From Bacteroidota bacterium (GTDB lineage Bacteria; Bacteroidota; Bacteroidia; UKL13-3): a DNA stretch of 64,000 nt. Positions 16,390 through 25,433 of this stretch are shown piece by piece. Both the position numbers and the translations under genes were made by a program. How positions within the stretch are numbered: the stretch's first letter is position 1; each line of letters opens with the position of its first letter. The stretch is from contig JAIYCU010000037.1 in the NCBI GenBank assembly GCA_027487835.1, positions 62,001-126,000 on the forward strand. Reading direction: 5' to 3'. The notes under the pieces were generated by a model. It ran no database searches and was not told the origin of the DNA. It saw only the letters and a list, made by a program, of their open reading frames with translations.

Positions 16390-19188
16390 ATGAAAAAAAT
16401 AATACTCCCATTTGTACTTGTATTTCTCTTTTTATCAGTACAAGCGCAACAATTAATTACGGTTAGTCCTGAGTTTGCAACCGTTAACGACAACAATGTC
16501 GTTGTTACCTTTGATGCTTCTCAAGGAAATGCAGGACTACTAGGTTCAACAAGCATTTATGCCCATACGGGGGTAATCACCAGTTTAAGTACCTCAAATA
16601 CAGATTGGAAGTATGTGATTGCCACTTGGACCACAAATTTACCTAAGGCACTCTTAACCCGAATTGGTAGCTCAAATTCATACACCTTAAATATCGGGAA
16701 TATCCGCACCTTTTATGGCGTACCGGCAAATGAAACCATCTTGAAATTAGCCTTTGTTTTTAGAAATGCAGACGGTTCAAAGACAGGTAAAACAACGGCT
16801 AATGGAGATATTTTTGTAGACATTAACCAAGGAGGTTTTGAGGTAAAAATTAACAATCCCTTGCCCGGCACATTCTTTAATTTATCTGATAGTGTTAGTT
16901 TGAACGCAACCGCCTCAGCTGCTTGTAATTTGAAGCTTTATGCAAATGGAATTCAGGTGGCTTCTGCTAATAATGCAAACGCTTTAAACTATAAAAGTAC
17001 ACTTGCTAGCCTAGGTTCAGGCAGGGTAAATTTAATCTTGGAAGGCGACAATAATGGCGTAAAATCTTACGATACCACTTATATCATGCAGCGCGTTCAA
17101 TCTACCGTTGCGGCAGCGCCAGCAGGTATTGTGGATGGTATTAATTATATCAACGACTCAACAGTTACCCTTCAACTATTTGCCCCATTAAAGCAATTTG
17201 TATATGTGATAGGCGATTTTACCAATTGGGAATTTCAAGCCTCAATGTTGATGAACAAAACGCCAGACAATTCAAGGTATTGGATTACTATTACGGGGCT
17301 AAGCAAAGGAAAAGAATATGGGTTTCAATATGTAATTGACAATAACCAAATGCGCGTGGCAGATATTTATGCCGATAAAATATTAGATCCATTCAACGAC
17401 CAGTGGATTCCTAAAGAAACTTACCCTAATTTAATGCCTTACCCAGTAGGCAAAACCACCGAAGTAGTTTCGGTATTGAGAACAGGCGAAGCGCCTTATA
17501 TTTGGAAAACCACCACTTTTCAAAAACCTGTGAATGACAAGCTTTTTATTTATGAATTGCTGTTGAGAGATTTTATTGGAAAGCATGATTTTAAAACCCT
17601 AAAGGATACCATCAGTTATTTAAAACGCACCGGAATTAATTGCGTTCAGTTAATGCCTATTATGGAGTTTGAGGGAAATGAAAGTTGGGGCTATAACCCT
17701 ATGTTTTATTTTGCACTCGACAAATATTATGGTACTAAAAACGACATGAAAGCTTTTGTAGATGAATGTCATGCTAACGGGATTGCAGTGGTGTTAGACA
17801 TTGCCTTAAACCATTCTTTTGGTCAGAACCCACAAGTGCGCATGTATTTTAATCCTGCAGCAGGGCAATATGGTCAACCTACACCAGAAAATCCTTGGTT
17901 CAACCAAGTTGATAAACATCCGTTTGGGGTGGGGTATGATTATAACCATGAAGCAACTGCGGTTCAAAACTTTACAGACCGTGTGATTAAATACTGGATA
18001 ACTGAATATAAAGTAGATGGTTACCGTTTTGATTTATCAAAAGGCTTTACCCAAAAAAACACCCTAGGCGATGTGGGTGGATGGAGTGCTTATGACCAAG
18101 GTAGGGTAAATATTTGGGGCAGAATCAAAGCTGAAATCACTAAATATGCACCAGATGCTTATTTAATTCTTGAGCACCTTGGCGACAACTCAGAAGAAAA
18201 AGTATTGGCCGATATGGGCTTTATGCTATGGGGTAAAATGACTGAAAACTATGCTGAAGCCAACATGGGCTATAATAATAGTAAAGCAAATTTATCATGG
18301 GGAAATTATAAATCTCGTGGGTTTGTATATCCTAATTTGGTAACCTATGCCGAGAGTCATGATGAAGAAAGAGTGATGTTTTCTACCTTAAATTATGGAA
18401 ATGCATCAGGTGGATATAGCACCAAGACTTTAAGTAATGCCTTAAAACGGGTGGCAGCTTACCATGCCTTATTAATTCTTTTGAAAGGGCCGAAAATGAT
18501 TTGGCAAGGAGGGGAGTTGGGTTATGAGATTTCTATCAATACCAATGGCAGAACTGGAAATAAACCCTTCTTGTGGCAATATTTGAATGATGCAAATAGG
18601 GCAGAAGTTTTAAATCAAGTAGGTAAATTAGCTAAACTTAAAAGTCATGTTTCTTTTGGTTCAGACAATTATGTGTATGATGTAGCAGGAACTGGAAAAA
18701 TTTTGAGGGTAACCCATGATAGTTTAAATACGGTGGTAGTGGGTAATTTTGATGTGGTTTCCCTTAACATTTCACCCGGTTTCCAAAGCACAGGTTGGTG
18801 GTACAATTATATTACAGGTGATTCGCTAAATGTAACCTCAACCAATCAAGCCCTTTCCATTAATCCAGGTGATTATGTGGTATACACCAATAAGAACTTA
18901 AACAAGAAGTCGTCAAATCCGAGCATTGGACTTCCTGAATTAAATCAAATGAATATTTCAGTATTTCCAAACCCAAGTACGGCTGAATTTTATATAGACG
19001 CTGATAATATCAATATTGATGGATATGATGTATATGATGTTTTTGGTAGATTGGTTTTAAGCAAAAATACCAGCGGCTCAAGTGCTAATGAAAGGGTAGA
19101 CCTTAGGGATTGCAGCAGCGGCGTTTACTGGTTAAAAGTATATGCGGGAGAAAAGGCAAGCACCTTGAAATTAGTTCTAGAAAAATAA
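16390..19188 (+). CDS. Secreted GH13 alpha-amylase-family enzyme with T9SS type A sorting domain
   Basis: 932 residues from the ATG at 16390, which gives a clean signal peptide (MKKIILPFVLVFLFLSVQAQ); an in-frame GTG at 16237 adds 51 unlikely residues. Order: N-terminal beta domain with Ig-like features, an E-set/CBM48-like starch module (FAPLKQFVYVIGDFTNWEF), the GH13 barrel, and a por-secretion tail. GH13 regions: VVLDIALNHSF (I), GYRFDLSKG (II, nucleophile D), LILEHLGD (III, acid/base E) and AESHDEER (IV, HD pair). The tail begins at VFPNPSTAEFYI and ends in SGVYWLKVYAGEKASTLKLVLEK. It should hydrolyse alpha-glucans at or outside the cell surface. The T9SS protein gene at 19212 follows 23 bases later, probably in the same transcript. 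Confidence 0.92.
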   Translation: MKKIILPFVLVFLFLSVQAQQLITVSPEFATVNDNNVVVTFDASQGNAGLLGSTSIYAHTGVITSLSTSNTDWKYVIATWTTNLPKALLTRIGSSNSYTLNIGNIRTFYGVPANETILKLAFVFRNADGSKTGKTTANGDIFVDINQGGFEVKINNPLPGTFFNLSDSVSLNATASAACNLKLYANGIQVASANNANALNYKSTLASLGSGRVNLILEGDNNGVKSYDTTYIMQRVQSTVAAAPAGIVDGINYINDSTVTLQLFAPLKQFVYVIGDFTNWEFQASMLMNKTPDNSRYWITITGLSKGKEYGFQYVIDNNQMRVADIYADKILDPFNDQWIPKETYPNLMPYPVGKTTEVVSVLRTGEAPYIWKTTTFQKPVNDKLFIYELLLRDFIGKHDFKTLKDTISYLKRTGINCVQLMPIMEFEGNESWGYNPMFYFALDKYYGTKNDMKAFVDECHANGIAVVLDIALNHSFGQNPQVRMYFNPAAGQYGQPTPENPWFNQVDKHPFGVGYDYNHEATAVQNFTDRVIKYWITEYKVDGYRFDLSKGFTQKNTLGDVGGWSAYDQGRVNIWGRIKAEITKYAPDAYLILEHLGDNSEEKVLADMGFMLWGKMTENYAEANMGYNNSKANLSWGNYKSRGFVYPNLVTYAESHDEERVMFSTLNYGNASGGYSTKTLSNALKRVAAYHALLILLKGPKMIWQGGELGYEISINTNGRTGNKPFLWQYLNDANRAEVLNQVGKLAKLKSHVSFGSDNYVYDVAGTGKILRVTHDSLNTVVVGNFDVVSLNISPGFQSTGWWYNYITGDSLNVTSTNQALSINPGDYVVYTNKNLNKKSSNPSIGLPELNQMNISVFPNPSTAEFYIDADNINIDGYDVYDVFGRLVLSKNTSGSSANERVDLRDCSSGVYWLKVYAGEKASTLKLVLEK

Positions 19189-19211
19189 TATAAGAATAAC
19201 CAATAAAATAT

Positions 19212-21980
19212 ATGAATAATACAATTAAACTAAAATGTCTGACCCTAATTTTGGGGCTTATCTTAAGTTGTGTGGGTGTTATTGCCCAGCCAACTGTTTT
19301 GGGTACACAAACTGTTAGCGGGAGTTATGCAACCTACGACCTTCAGTTAAGGGGTGGCGCTAGGTTTGTTCGTTTGCAGGCCAGCACAGGTGCTGCTTCT
19401 GGGGCTAGAAATTGGGAATTTGTAAGAGGCACTGCAGCTTCACCTGAATATTTTCCAAACTGGAGGCCTTATTCCGGAAGTCAAACCTTGAGTGGTTTCA
19501 ATGCGCTAATTGATCCAAGTTCAGAAACAAGTTCAGCCAGATATAATTCCTCAAGCGGCTCCAATGCATCTGGTTTAATGCCAGCAATTACGGCCAGTAG
19601 CTACTATACTTTTATAGTAGGTACAAATAGTTCTTCCAACAATTTTATGAGCGTGCTTCAGACCTCTTATAACCCCACTGTTATTGATGCTGTTACCCAA
19701 AGTCCGCTCGCTGCTAATGTATATGCAGGCCAAGTTGTTGCCGTAACTGCAACTATGGCAGGAGCACTTGGTTCTGGAGAAGGAGTTTACCTTAGGTATT
19801 CTACCGATGCGTTTGTTTCTTCCTCCACAGTTGTTGCCATGGGCTCTGCTGGTGGCAATGATTATACTGCAAATATCCCTAACCAATTAAATGGGGCATC
19901 CGTTCAATATTATGTGTTTACCTCAAACATTGCCTCAGCTACGGTAACTGCTAATCCAACAAGGGCAGATTTTTATTCTTTAAGTATAAGAACAGCAGGT
20001 GGTTTCAATATAGGGGGTACAAATTATACCTATACGGTAAATGCTTGGTCTACTGCCTTTGGCGCAACAGACTGGTCTACGGCTGCTTCTTGGAATGCCA
20101 ATGCAGTGCCTTCTACTACGAATTCTTTAGGTCCAGTAACGATTGGTCATAATATTACTTTAAATCAAAACGCAACACTTACTTCTGCGCCAATTTCTAC
20201 GGGTGTTACTTTAACCATAAATTCAGGCAGTACCTTAATTACTTCAGGAGGTGTTAACTCAGGCAATAATACTTGTAACCTTACGGTAAATGGCACCCTA
20301 CATTTTAACGGGGGTGCATTTGTTGGAAATAATACAACAGTAACTTATGGCTCTGCAGGCTCTTTAACGTATAACACTGGTGGTTCCTACAATCGGTCAA
20401 ATGAGTGGCCTGCTACCAATGGCCCTGCAAATGTTACCGTTTCTAATAGCGGCACAAATGTAACCTTGGGCGCGGCTAGAAGCCTTGCCGGAACTTTAAT
20501 TGTAAACACAGGCTGCACGTTTGCCTCTACTGGAAATTTAACCTTAACAGGAAATACCAGCACACCTGGAAATATTGGTAACTCTGGCGGTTCAATTACA
20601 GGAAATGTAAATGTAGAAATTGCAATCCCAAGTGGAAGAAGAGCCTATAGACTTTTTGGAAATCCAATAGATGGAACAGTCGCCTTAACCGCTTTTACAG
20701 ATGATATTCATATTACTGGAACAGGTGGAGCTAGCAATGGATTTGATGCAACCTTATATAACAGTCCCTCTGCATTTTCATTCTCAGAAAGTACATATGT
20801 TGGAACTACCAATAGTGGTTGGTCTGCTTTTACAAATACTAGTCAGACCATTGCCGCCAGAGGCACTGCTAGAATTTTTTACAGAGGCCCTAGAACGCAA
20901 TCTAATTTATTAGATGGCTCAAAACCAACACCAAACGCTGCCACCATTGATTTAACAGGTGTGGTAAACCAAGGAATAGAGAATATAGCGATGGGCTTTA
21001 CAGGCGCTAATGGAGGCAATGCGGGATGGAATTTAATCCCCAATCCATACCCATCAAATGTTAATATAGGCGCTATAAGCTCGGGTAATAGAAATTCAAT
21101 CGCATCATTTTCAGTTTGGGTACCCACCAATGGAACAAGTGGTGGATATTCTACAATTTCGTTTGGTTCAGCCTATATTATACCAACAGGAGGCGCATTT
21201 TTTGTGAAAACAGGTTCAGCCACAAACTTTGTTTTTAGCGAATCTGATAAAACAAGTTCAGCCGTTTCGGCTAGCCTATTAAAGACTGATCCATTTAAAT
21301 TAAATGCATTACAGATAGATGTGACTTCAAATGATACCATTTTTTGGGATCAATTTGTATTTCGCCACAGAGATGAAGCGAGTGACAGCAGAGATTCATT
21401 AGACGGACCAAAAATGGAGAATCCTGATGTAAATTTCTACAGTTTAACAGGCTCAGCAGAAAAGCTTGCCATTGACAATAGAAAGGTAACTGCGGGTCAA
21501 ATAGTTCCATTAGCTTTTGAAACTAGCTCAGACTATAATTTCACTTTTAAAGTTTCAAACTTAGATTTTCCTGGACACACTGTGTATTTAAAGGACAGTT
21601 ACACGGCTCAAACAATGAAGCTTACTGATGCATTTAAATATAATTTTATCACAAACTCAGATCAAAGTAGCAAAGGAAAAGATAGATTTTCATTGCTGTT
21701 TGAACTCAATGCAACGGGTCTATCAACACAAGTAGAAAATCAAAATAGTTTTTATGTGTATCCTAACCCAGTTAAAAATCAAATAAACATTGCCGCTAAA
21801 GCAACTCAAAATGGTAATTTTAACTACCAAATTTATAATCAATTGGGTCAAGAATTAGTAACTGGAATTTTTAATGGCAATGCAACCCAAACAATATCTG
21901 TGGATGAATTGTCGCAGGGTATCTACTTTATTAGAATTTACAATAGCCAAGGTTCTGAAACAATTAAATTTATCAAATAG
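19212..21980 (+). CDS. Large T9SS type A exported protein of unknown function
   Basis: 922 residues with signal peptide (hydrophobic stretch ending GVIAQP) and a por-secretion tail (FYVYPNPVKNQINIA to GIYFIRIYNSQGSETIKFIK). The first about 275 residues match the N-terminal part of the minus-strand protein at 24117-25214: YNPTVIDAVTQSP, GVYLRYSTDAF, YYVFTSNIA and the GGxNYxYTV closing strand have counterparts there. The middle is rich in Gly, Ser, Thr and Asn with repeated beta-strand text (TLTSAPISTGVTLTINSGSTL), like a beta-helix, followed by a jelly-roll-like region. No catalytic motif is recognised. Probably a surface adhesin or matrix protein cotranscribed with the amylase. Confidence 0.75.
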   Translation: MNNTIKLKCLTLILGLILSCVGVIAQPTVLGTQTVSGSYATYDLQLRGGARFVRLQASTGAASGARNWEFVRGTAASPEYFPNWRPYSGSQTLSGFNALIDPSSETSSARYNSSSGSNASGLMPAITASSYYTFIVGTNSSSNNFMSVLQTSYNPTVIDAVTQSPLAANVYAGQVVAVTATMAGALGSGEGVYLRYSTDAFVSSSTVVAMGSAGGNDYTANIPNQLNGASVQYYVFTSNIASATVTANPTRADFYSLSIRTAGGFNIGGTNYTYTVNAWSTAFGATDWSTAASWNANAVPSTTNSLGPVTIGHNITLNQNATLTSAPISTGVTLTINSGSTLITSGGVNSGNNTCNLTVNGTLHFNGGAFVGNNTTVTYGSAGSLTYNTGGSYNRSNEWPATNGPANVTVSNSGTNVTLGAARSLAGTLIVNTGCTFASTGNLTLTGNTSTPGNIGNSGGSITGNVNVEIAIPSGRRAYRLFGNPIDGTVALTAFTDDIHITGTGGASNGFDATLYNSPSAFSFSESTYVGTTNSGWSAFTNTSQTIAARGTARIFYRGPRTQSNLLDGSKPTPNAATIDLTGVVNQGIENIAMGFTGANGGNAGWNLIPNPYPSNVNIGAISSGNRNSIASFSVWVPTNGTSGGYSTISFGSAYIIPTGGAFFVKTGSATNFVFSESDKTSSAVSASLLKTDPFKLNALQIDVTSNDTIFWDQFVFRHRDEASDSRDSLDGPKMENPDVNFYSLTGSAEKLAIDNRKVTAGQIVPLAFETSSDYNFTFKVSNLDFPGHTVYLKDSYTAQTMKLTDAFKYNFITNSDQSSKGKDRFSLLFELNATGLSTQVENQNSFYVYPNPVKNQINIAAKATQNGNFNYQIYNQLGQELVTGIFNGNATQTISVDELSQGIYFIRIYNSQGSETIKFIK

Positions 21981-22006
21981 TCTAGAATACAACAATTTTA
22001 AATAGT

Positions 22007-22195
22007 ATGAAAAAGCAACTTTTATTTTTAACCCTAATTATCTCATTGTGTTTATTTGCAAGTGTAGCAAATGCCCAGCCGGGTTTTGAGGATGATGTAG
22101 AAGATACACCACTTGATGGTGGAATAAGTCTACTTGTTGGTGCAGGTGTTTTGTACGGCGCTAAGAAAGTGGCCGAAATGAAGAAGAAAAATTAG
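22007..22195 (+). CDS. Tiny exported protein with PID-CTERM-like sorting signal
   Basis: 62 residues: signal peptide (LTLIISLCLFASVANAQ), a short acidic linker (PGFEDDVEDT), then a C-terminal tripartite signal made of PLDGGISL, a hydrophobic helix (LLVGAGVLYGA) and a basic end (KKVAEMKKKN). This matches the PID-CTERM type of short protein seen in Bacteroidota, where P(I/L)DGG precedes the membrane stretch. After processing almost nothing remains between the two signals, so the mature product would be about a dozen residues. It follows the large T9SS protein by 26 bases on the same strand. Function unknown. Confidence 0.7.
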   Translation: MKKQLLFLTLIISLCLFASVANAQPGFEDDVEDTPLDGGISLLVGAGVLYGAKKVAEMKKKN

Positions 22196-22204
22196 AACCA
22201 CTGC

Positions 22205-22273
22205 AATTAATAAAAATTGGAGGAACTATCTCATTAAGGTAACAATGTCTTTAATGACTTTAGTTCCTCCAAT
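22205..22273 (-). terminator. Long hairpin terminator at the 3' end of the type B T9SS gene
   Basis: A 13-base perfect inverted repeat (22216-22228 with 22261-22273) encloses a second 7-base pair (22231-22237 with 22251-22257). On the minus strand the stem is followed by TTTTTATT, so it should terminate the minus-strand transcript. The stop codon at 22226-22228 lies inside the stem. Confidence 0.7.
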
Positions 22274-23266
22274 AAAATCTTCTAATTCTAATACATAATG
22301 ATAAGCACCAGGCGTTAAAGGCTCGCCATTGAAGGTGCCATCCCATGCGAAATCTACTCCAGAATAATCATATAGTAGCATGTGGGACCGATTAAATATC
22401 ATAATTCGCGCCTTTGCATACCCATAAGAGAACATACTGAAGTTATCATTTAAACCATCATTATTGGGGGTAAAGGCATTTGGTAGAAATGCCCTAAACT
22501 TATCGTATACGTAGCCTTTAATCAAAATTGAATCAGTACAACCCGCTGAATTTTCAGCGATAAGGGTAACTTCTAAATTACCAGAATCCTGTGCATTATA
22601 AATAAATGGATTTTCAAAACCATCTTTTATGGTTATTCCATTCACCCTCCAAATGAGTCGCGTTGTGTTATTGCCAGTAAAGAAAAATTTCAGGTCATTG
22701 TTTATTTGCCATTCAGAAAAATCATACTTTACTTGGGCATCGGGCTTGTCGAAAACAAGCACAAATTTGTAGCTTGTGTCGCTCCAGCATGAACCAATCT
22801 TACTTACGGCATAAATTAAGGTGGAGCTATCACCCTTAAATGTTATGGGATTTCCAATTTGCCCATTATACCAATAAAAGGTACCCTGACCTATTCCTGA
22901 AAATACCGCAGGATCACCTTTACACAAAGTTTCTGGTCCAAAAACTTGAATTGGAAATTTATCTATAAGCAAAACCTTAGCAATGGCCGTATCGCCCCAA
23001 CAGCCTCCACCCGTTTGCTCTATAACTTTTAAGGAGTATAATCCCGGATTTGCTCCCCAATTAACGCGTATCTGTTCCGTGCCTTGGCCAGAAGTGAGCG
23101 CACCTCCTCCTTCTAGGGTCCAATAGTAATTAGAACCTAAAGTTTTGGGCACTTGGTATCCAACATTAATTGAAGTGGTGCACACGGTATCAATTACCTG
23201 TGCACCTAACTTGCAATTAAGTATCAACAACAAGGCCGCAACAAGGAGTGTTGCCCGCCTATCCAA
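22226..23266 (-). CDS. T9SS type B (gliding-motility C-terminal domain) exported protein
   Basis: 346 residues with a signal peptide (ATLLVAALLLILNCKLGAQ). The body has PKD/Ig-like stretches (YYWTLEGGGALTSGQG, FYWYNGQIGNP) and paired cysteines. The C-terminal 85 residues are a CHU_C/type B sorting domain: FLPNAFTPNNDGLNDNFS, then IFNR, WDGTFNGEPLTPGAYHYVLE and a final arginine. T9SS substrates of this type go to the cell surface and commonly depend on PorP/SprF-like partners. It is the last gene of a minus-strand set with the two secreted proteins upstream (gaps of 21 and 28 bases) and is likely their surface partner. Confidence 0.85.
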   Translation of the reverse strand: MDRRATLLVAALLLILNCKLGAQVIDTVCTTSINVGYQVPKTLGSNYYWTLEGGGALTSGQGTEQIRVNWGANPGLYSLKVIEQTGGGCWGDTAIAKVLLIDKFPIQVFGPETLCKGDPAVFSGIGQGTFYWYNGQIGNPITFKGDSSTLIYAVSKIGSCWSDTSYKFVLVFDKPDAQVKYDFSEWQINNDLKFFFTGNNTTRLIWRVNGITIKDGFENPFIYNAQDSGNLEVTLIAENSAGCTDSILIKGYVYDKFRAFLPNAFTPNNDGLNDNFSMFSYGYAKARIMIFNRSHMLLYDYSGVDFAWDGTFNGEPLTPGAYHYVLELEDFIGGTKVIKDIVTLMR

Positions 23267-23287
23267 TGGTATGTTCTCTCTTTAAGC

Positions 23288-24088
23288 CTAGTTGGTAGGA
23301 GTAATGGCGTTTAAAGCTGGACGGTTGCTTAAAGTTAAAGTAATGATGGTAAGAGAAGTTGCATTTGCATTAATGAAATAAGAAGAATTTACAGCGCCCG
23401 CTTCTGTTGCAACTGGGGTTGTTGGAGTGGTAGTAACTGCAGAAATTCTTAAAGTGTATGCACCAGTTGTAGTTTGAGCCTGTACAAGGGTTTCAAGGGC
23501 ATTTCTTTGGGCTCCAGATAAATCTACTGTATTTACTGTTGCAGAACTTCCCACAGGTAAAGTTACGGTTCCTGTTGAACCTGTACCTGTAACAATAGTG
23601 CCAGATGGATCATACAATTGATAGGTTAAGGTTAAATCACCAGTTGTACCTGTAATTGGTTTAATATCATTAAAGTTTAAAGAAGTAATAGTAATTGTAC
23701 TAGGAATGTTACCTGTACCCGCACAAAGTGATGATGGGGTCATGGCAGTAAAAGTTGGTTCAGCATAAACCTGTACAGTTAAATCATTGTCTCTACCGCA
23801 ACTTGTAGTACCATCTGTTTCTGTTAAACGAAGGGTTTGGGTAACTGCAGTGGCTGAGGTACTATTGAAACTAATATTTAAACTGTTTGTAGCTGCACCT
23901 GTAGAAGATGGTGTTAAAGAACCCGACAAGCTTGGGGTTGACCAAGCGAAAGTGTTACCTACATTGTTGGTAACCGCAAAGTTGTAGGTTCTGTTTTCCC
24001 ACATTCTTTTTTGTGCATTAGAAAGAAATGAAATTCCAAGTATCATTAACCCAGTTAACAATACGCTTTTGATGTTGATGTTTTTCAT
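23288..24088 (-). CDS. Secreted PKD/Ig-like protein ending in TPTN
   Basis: 266 residues; signal peptide (VLLTGLMILGISFLSNAQ), then a Ser/Thr/Asn-rich beta-sandwich protein. TYNFAVTNNVGNTFAWSTPS resembles PKD-like domains, and one CGRDND/SLCAGTG cysteine pair is present. There is no C-terminal T9SS domain; the chain stops at LNAITPTN. The neighbouring upstream protein also ends in LTPTN. The function is not recognised. Its position between two exported proteins in one transcript suggests a surface or extracellular role and perhaps assembly with the type B protein downstream. Confidence 0.7.
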   Translation of the reverse strand: MKNINIKSVLLTGLMILGISFLSNAQKRMWENRTYNFAVTNNVGNTFAWSTPSLSGSLTPSSTGAATNSLNISFNSTSATAVTQTLRLTETDGTTSCGRDNDLTVQVYAEPTFTAMTPSSLCAGTGNIPSTITITSLNFNDIKPITGTTGDLTLTYQLYDPSGTIVTGTGSTGTVTLPVGSSATVNTVDLSGAQRNALETLVQAQTTTGAYTLRISAVTTTPTTPVATEAGAVNSSYFINANATSLTIITLTLSNRPALNAITPTN

Positions 24089-24116
24089 ATGAATAAATGT
24101 AATTTATGGTTTATAA

Positions 24117-25214
24117 TTAATTGGTAGGTGTTAAAATTTGGCTGTTAGGTAAACTTCCTACGCTTATGTTTTGAGTAAGACTTTGCTCGCATCCACTAGT
24201 ATGTCTCACCCTTAAGGTGACAGCATTGTTTCCTAAGGTAGTAAAGGTGCGGTTTATGGTATTGCTTGCACTGTAAGAACTTAATAAATTTCCAAAATCC
24301 CAGGCATAGGTATTACCATTGCTTGCACTTGCGGTTAAGACAACTGCCACACCATTGCAGGCAAGGCTTGGCGTAAAACTTAAGCTGCTTGGGAGAGTGC
24401 CACTCGTTACCGTAAACTGATAGTTAATACCCCCATTGTTATTCATGGTTAAGGTGCTTAAATCGCAATAGGTTTCATTAACTACACCGCCCGGGGCAAG
24501 TTGACTCAAACTTAATTTACTGGTAAACACATAATAATAAATGGTAGTGCTTAAGGGCTGAGCTGGAATAGTTGCTTTGCCTAAGGTATCATTAAAATTA
24601 ATGGAAACTAAACTAGAAGTAGCAAAATTAGGGACCGTCGAATACCTTAAATATCCTCGCTCCACTGCATTTAAGGTTGTGGAGGCTTTAATGTAAATAT
24701 CGATAGGGCTTCCTCCTGCACATACGAGCGGGGGCGATTGAGCTATTGAAGATAGGGTGGTAGGGTTAAAGGTGGTTTCCCAAATGGCCATGAAATTATT
24801 CGCGTTTGAAACATCGCCAATGTTTATGGTATAATACCTGCCGCTAACGATTGCAAGTAAATTGCCATCTACTCCATAGGGTCCACCCCCAAATGCAGGT
24901 TGGTAAATTGCTGATCCAGGTGTTAAAGATGGGTTAATAATTGAATCGAATGCAGGAATTGTATTTGTACCAATGCTAGTTGGACACCATTTTGGAGAAA
25001 ACGAGCCAGTATAAAACAACCACCTTCCGTCACCAGAAGGCAAACTTGAAGTTGCTAGAATGCGGCATTGTCTTAATTTGCCATAAGCAATTAATGTGTG
25101 AGAAGAAAAGCTTGGGTTATTTATATTGGTATGAAAGTTTGCCGGCTGCGCAAACGCAGACCCAAGGAAGGCATGAATGCAAATGATAAATATGATAGAG
25201 CGGGGTAGAGTCAT
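24117..25214 (-). CDS. Secreted protein, paralogue of the N-terminal part of the 19212 protein, ending in TPTN
   Basis: 365 residues with signal peptide (FIICIHAFLGSAFAQP). Residues of about 30-270 align by eye with the plus-strand protein at 19212-21980: NNFMAIWETTFNPTTLSSI against NNFMSVLQTSYNPTVIDAV, RGYLRYST against GVYLRYST, and YYYVFTSK against YYVFTSN. A PKD-like domain follows (NTYAWDFGNLLSSYSAS). The C terminus is SQILTPTN, without a T9SS domain. On the minus strand a TAnnTTTG match sits at 25222-25229 immediately upstream of the start, without a good -33, so a promoter there is uncertain. It is probably the first gene of the three-gene set. Unknown function. Confidence 0.7.
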   Translation of the reverse strand: MTLPRSIIFIICIHAFLGSAFAQPANFHTNINNPSFSSHTLIAYGKLRQCRILATSSLPSGDGRWLFYTGSFSPKWCPTSIGTNTIPAFDSIINPSLTPGSAIYQPAFGGGPYGVDGNLLAIVSGRYYTINIGDVSNANNFMAIWETTFNPTTLSSIAQSPPLVCAGGSPIDIYIKASTTLNAVERGYLRYSTVPNFATSSLVSINFNDTLGKATIPAQPLSTTIYYYVFTSKLSLSQLAPGGVVNETYCDLSTLTMNNNGGINYQFTVTSGTLPSSLSFTPSLACNGVAVVLTASASNGNTYAWDFGNLLSSYSASNTINRTFTTLGNNAVTLRVRHTSGCEQSLTQNISVGSLPNSQILTPTN

Positions 25215-25433
25215 CTAACAACAAATATATACTGCAATATATTGTTTAAAAGCATATTATCTAAGCAGTTTAATGCAATTTTTTTAGGCTTGTTTTTTTT
25301 ACAATTTAAAAATGGGGCACTTAGCATTTATTAGAATCAAAACAGATACTGGATATTGTTTTGGCTCAATAAAACTACTTAGCAATTGGCAAGCAAATAG
25401 AAAGAACTTTTTGGTAAATAGATTTCTCAACCC

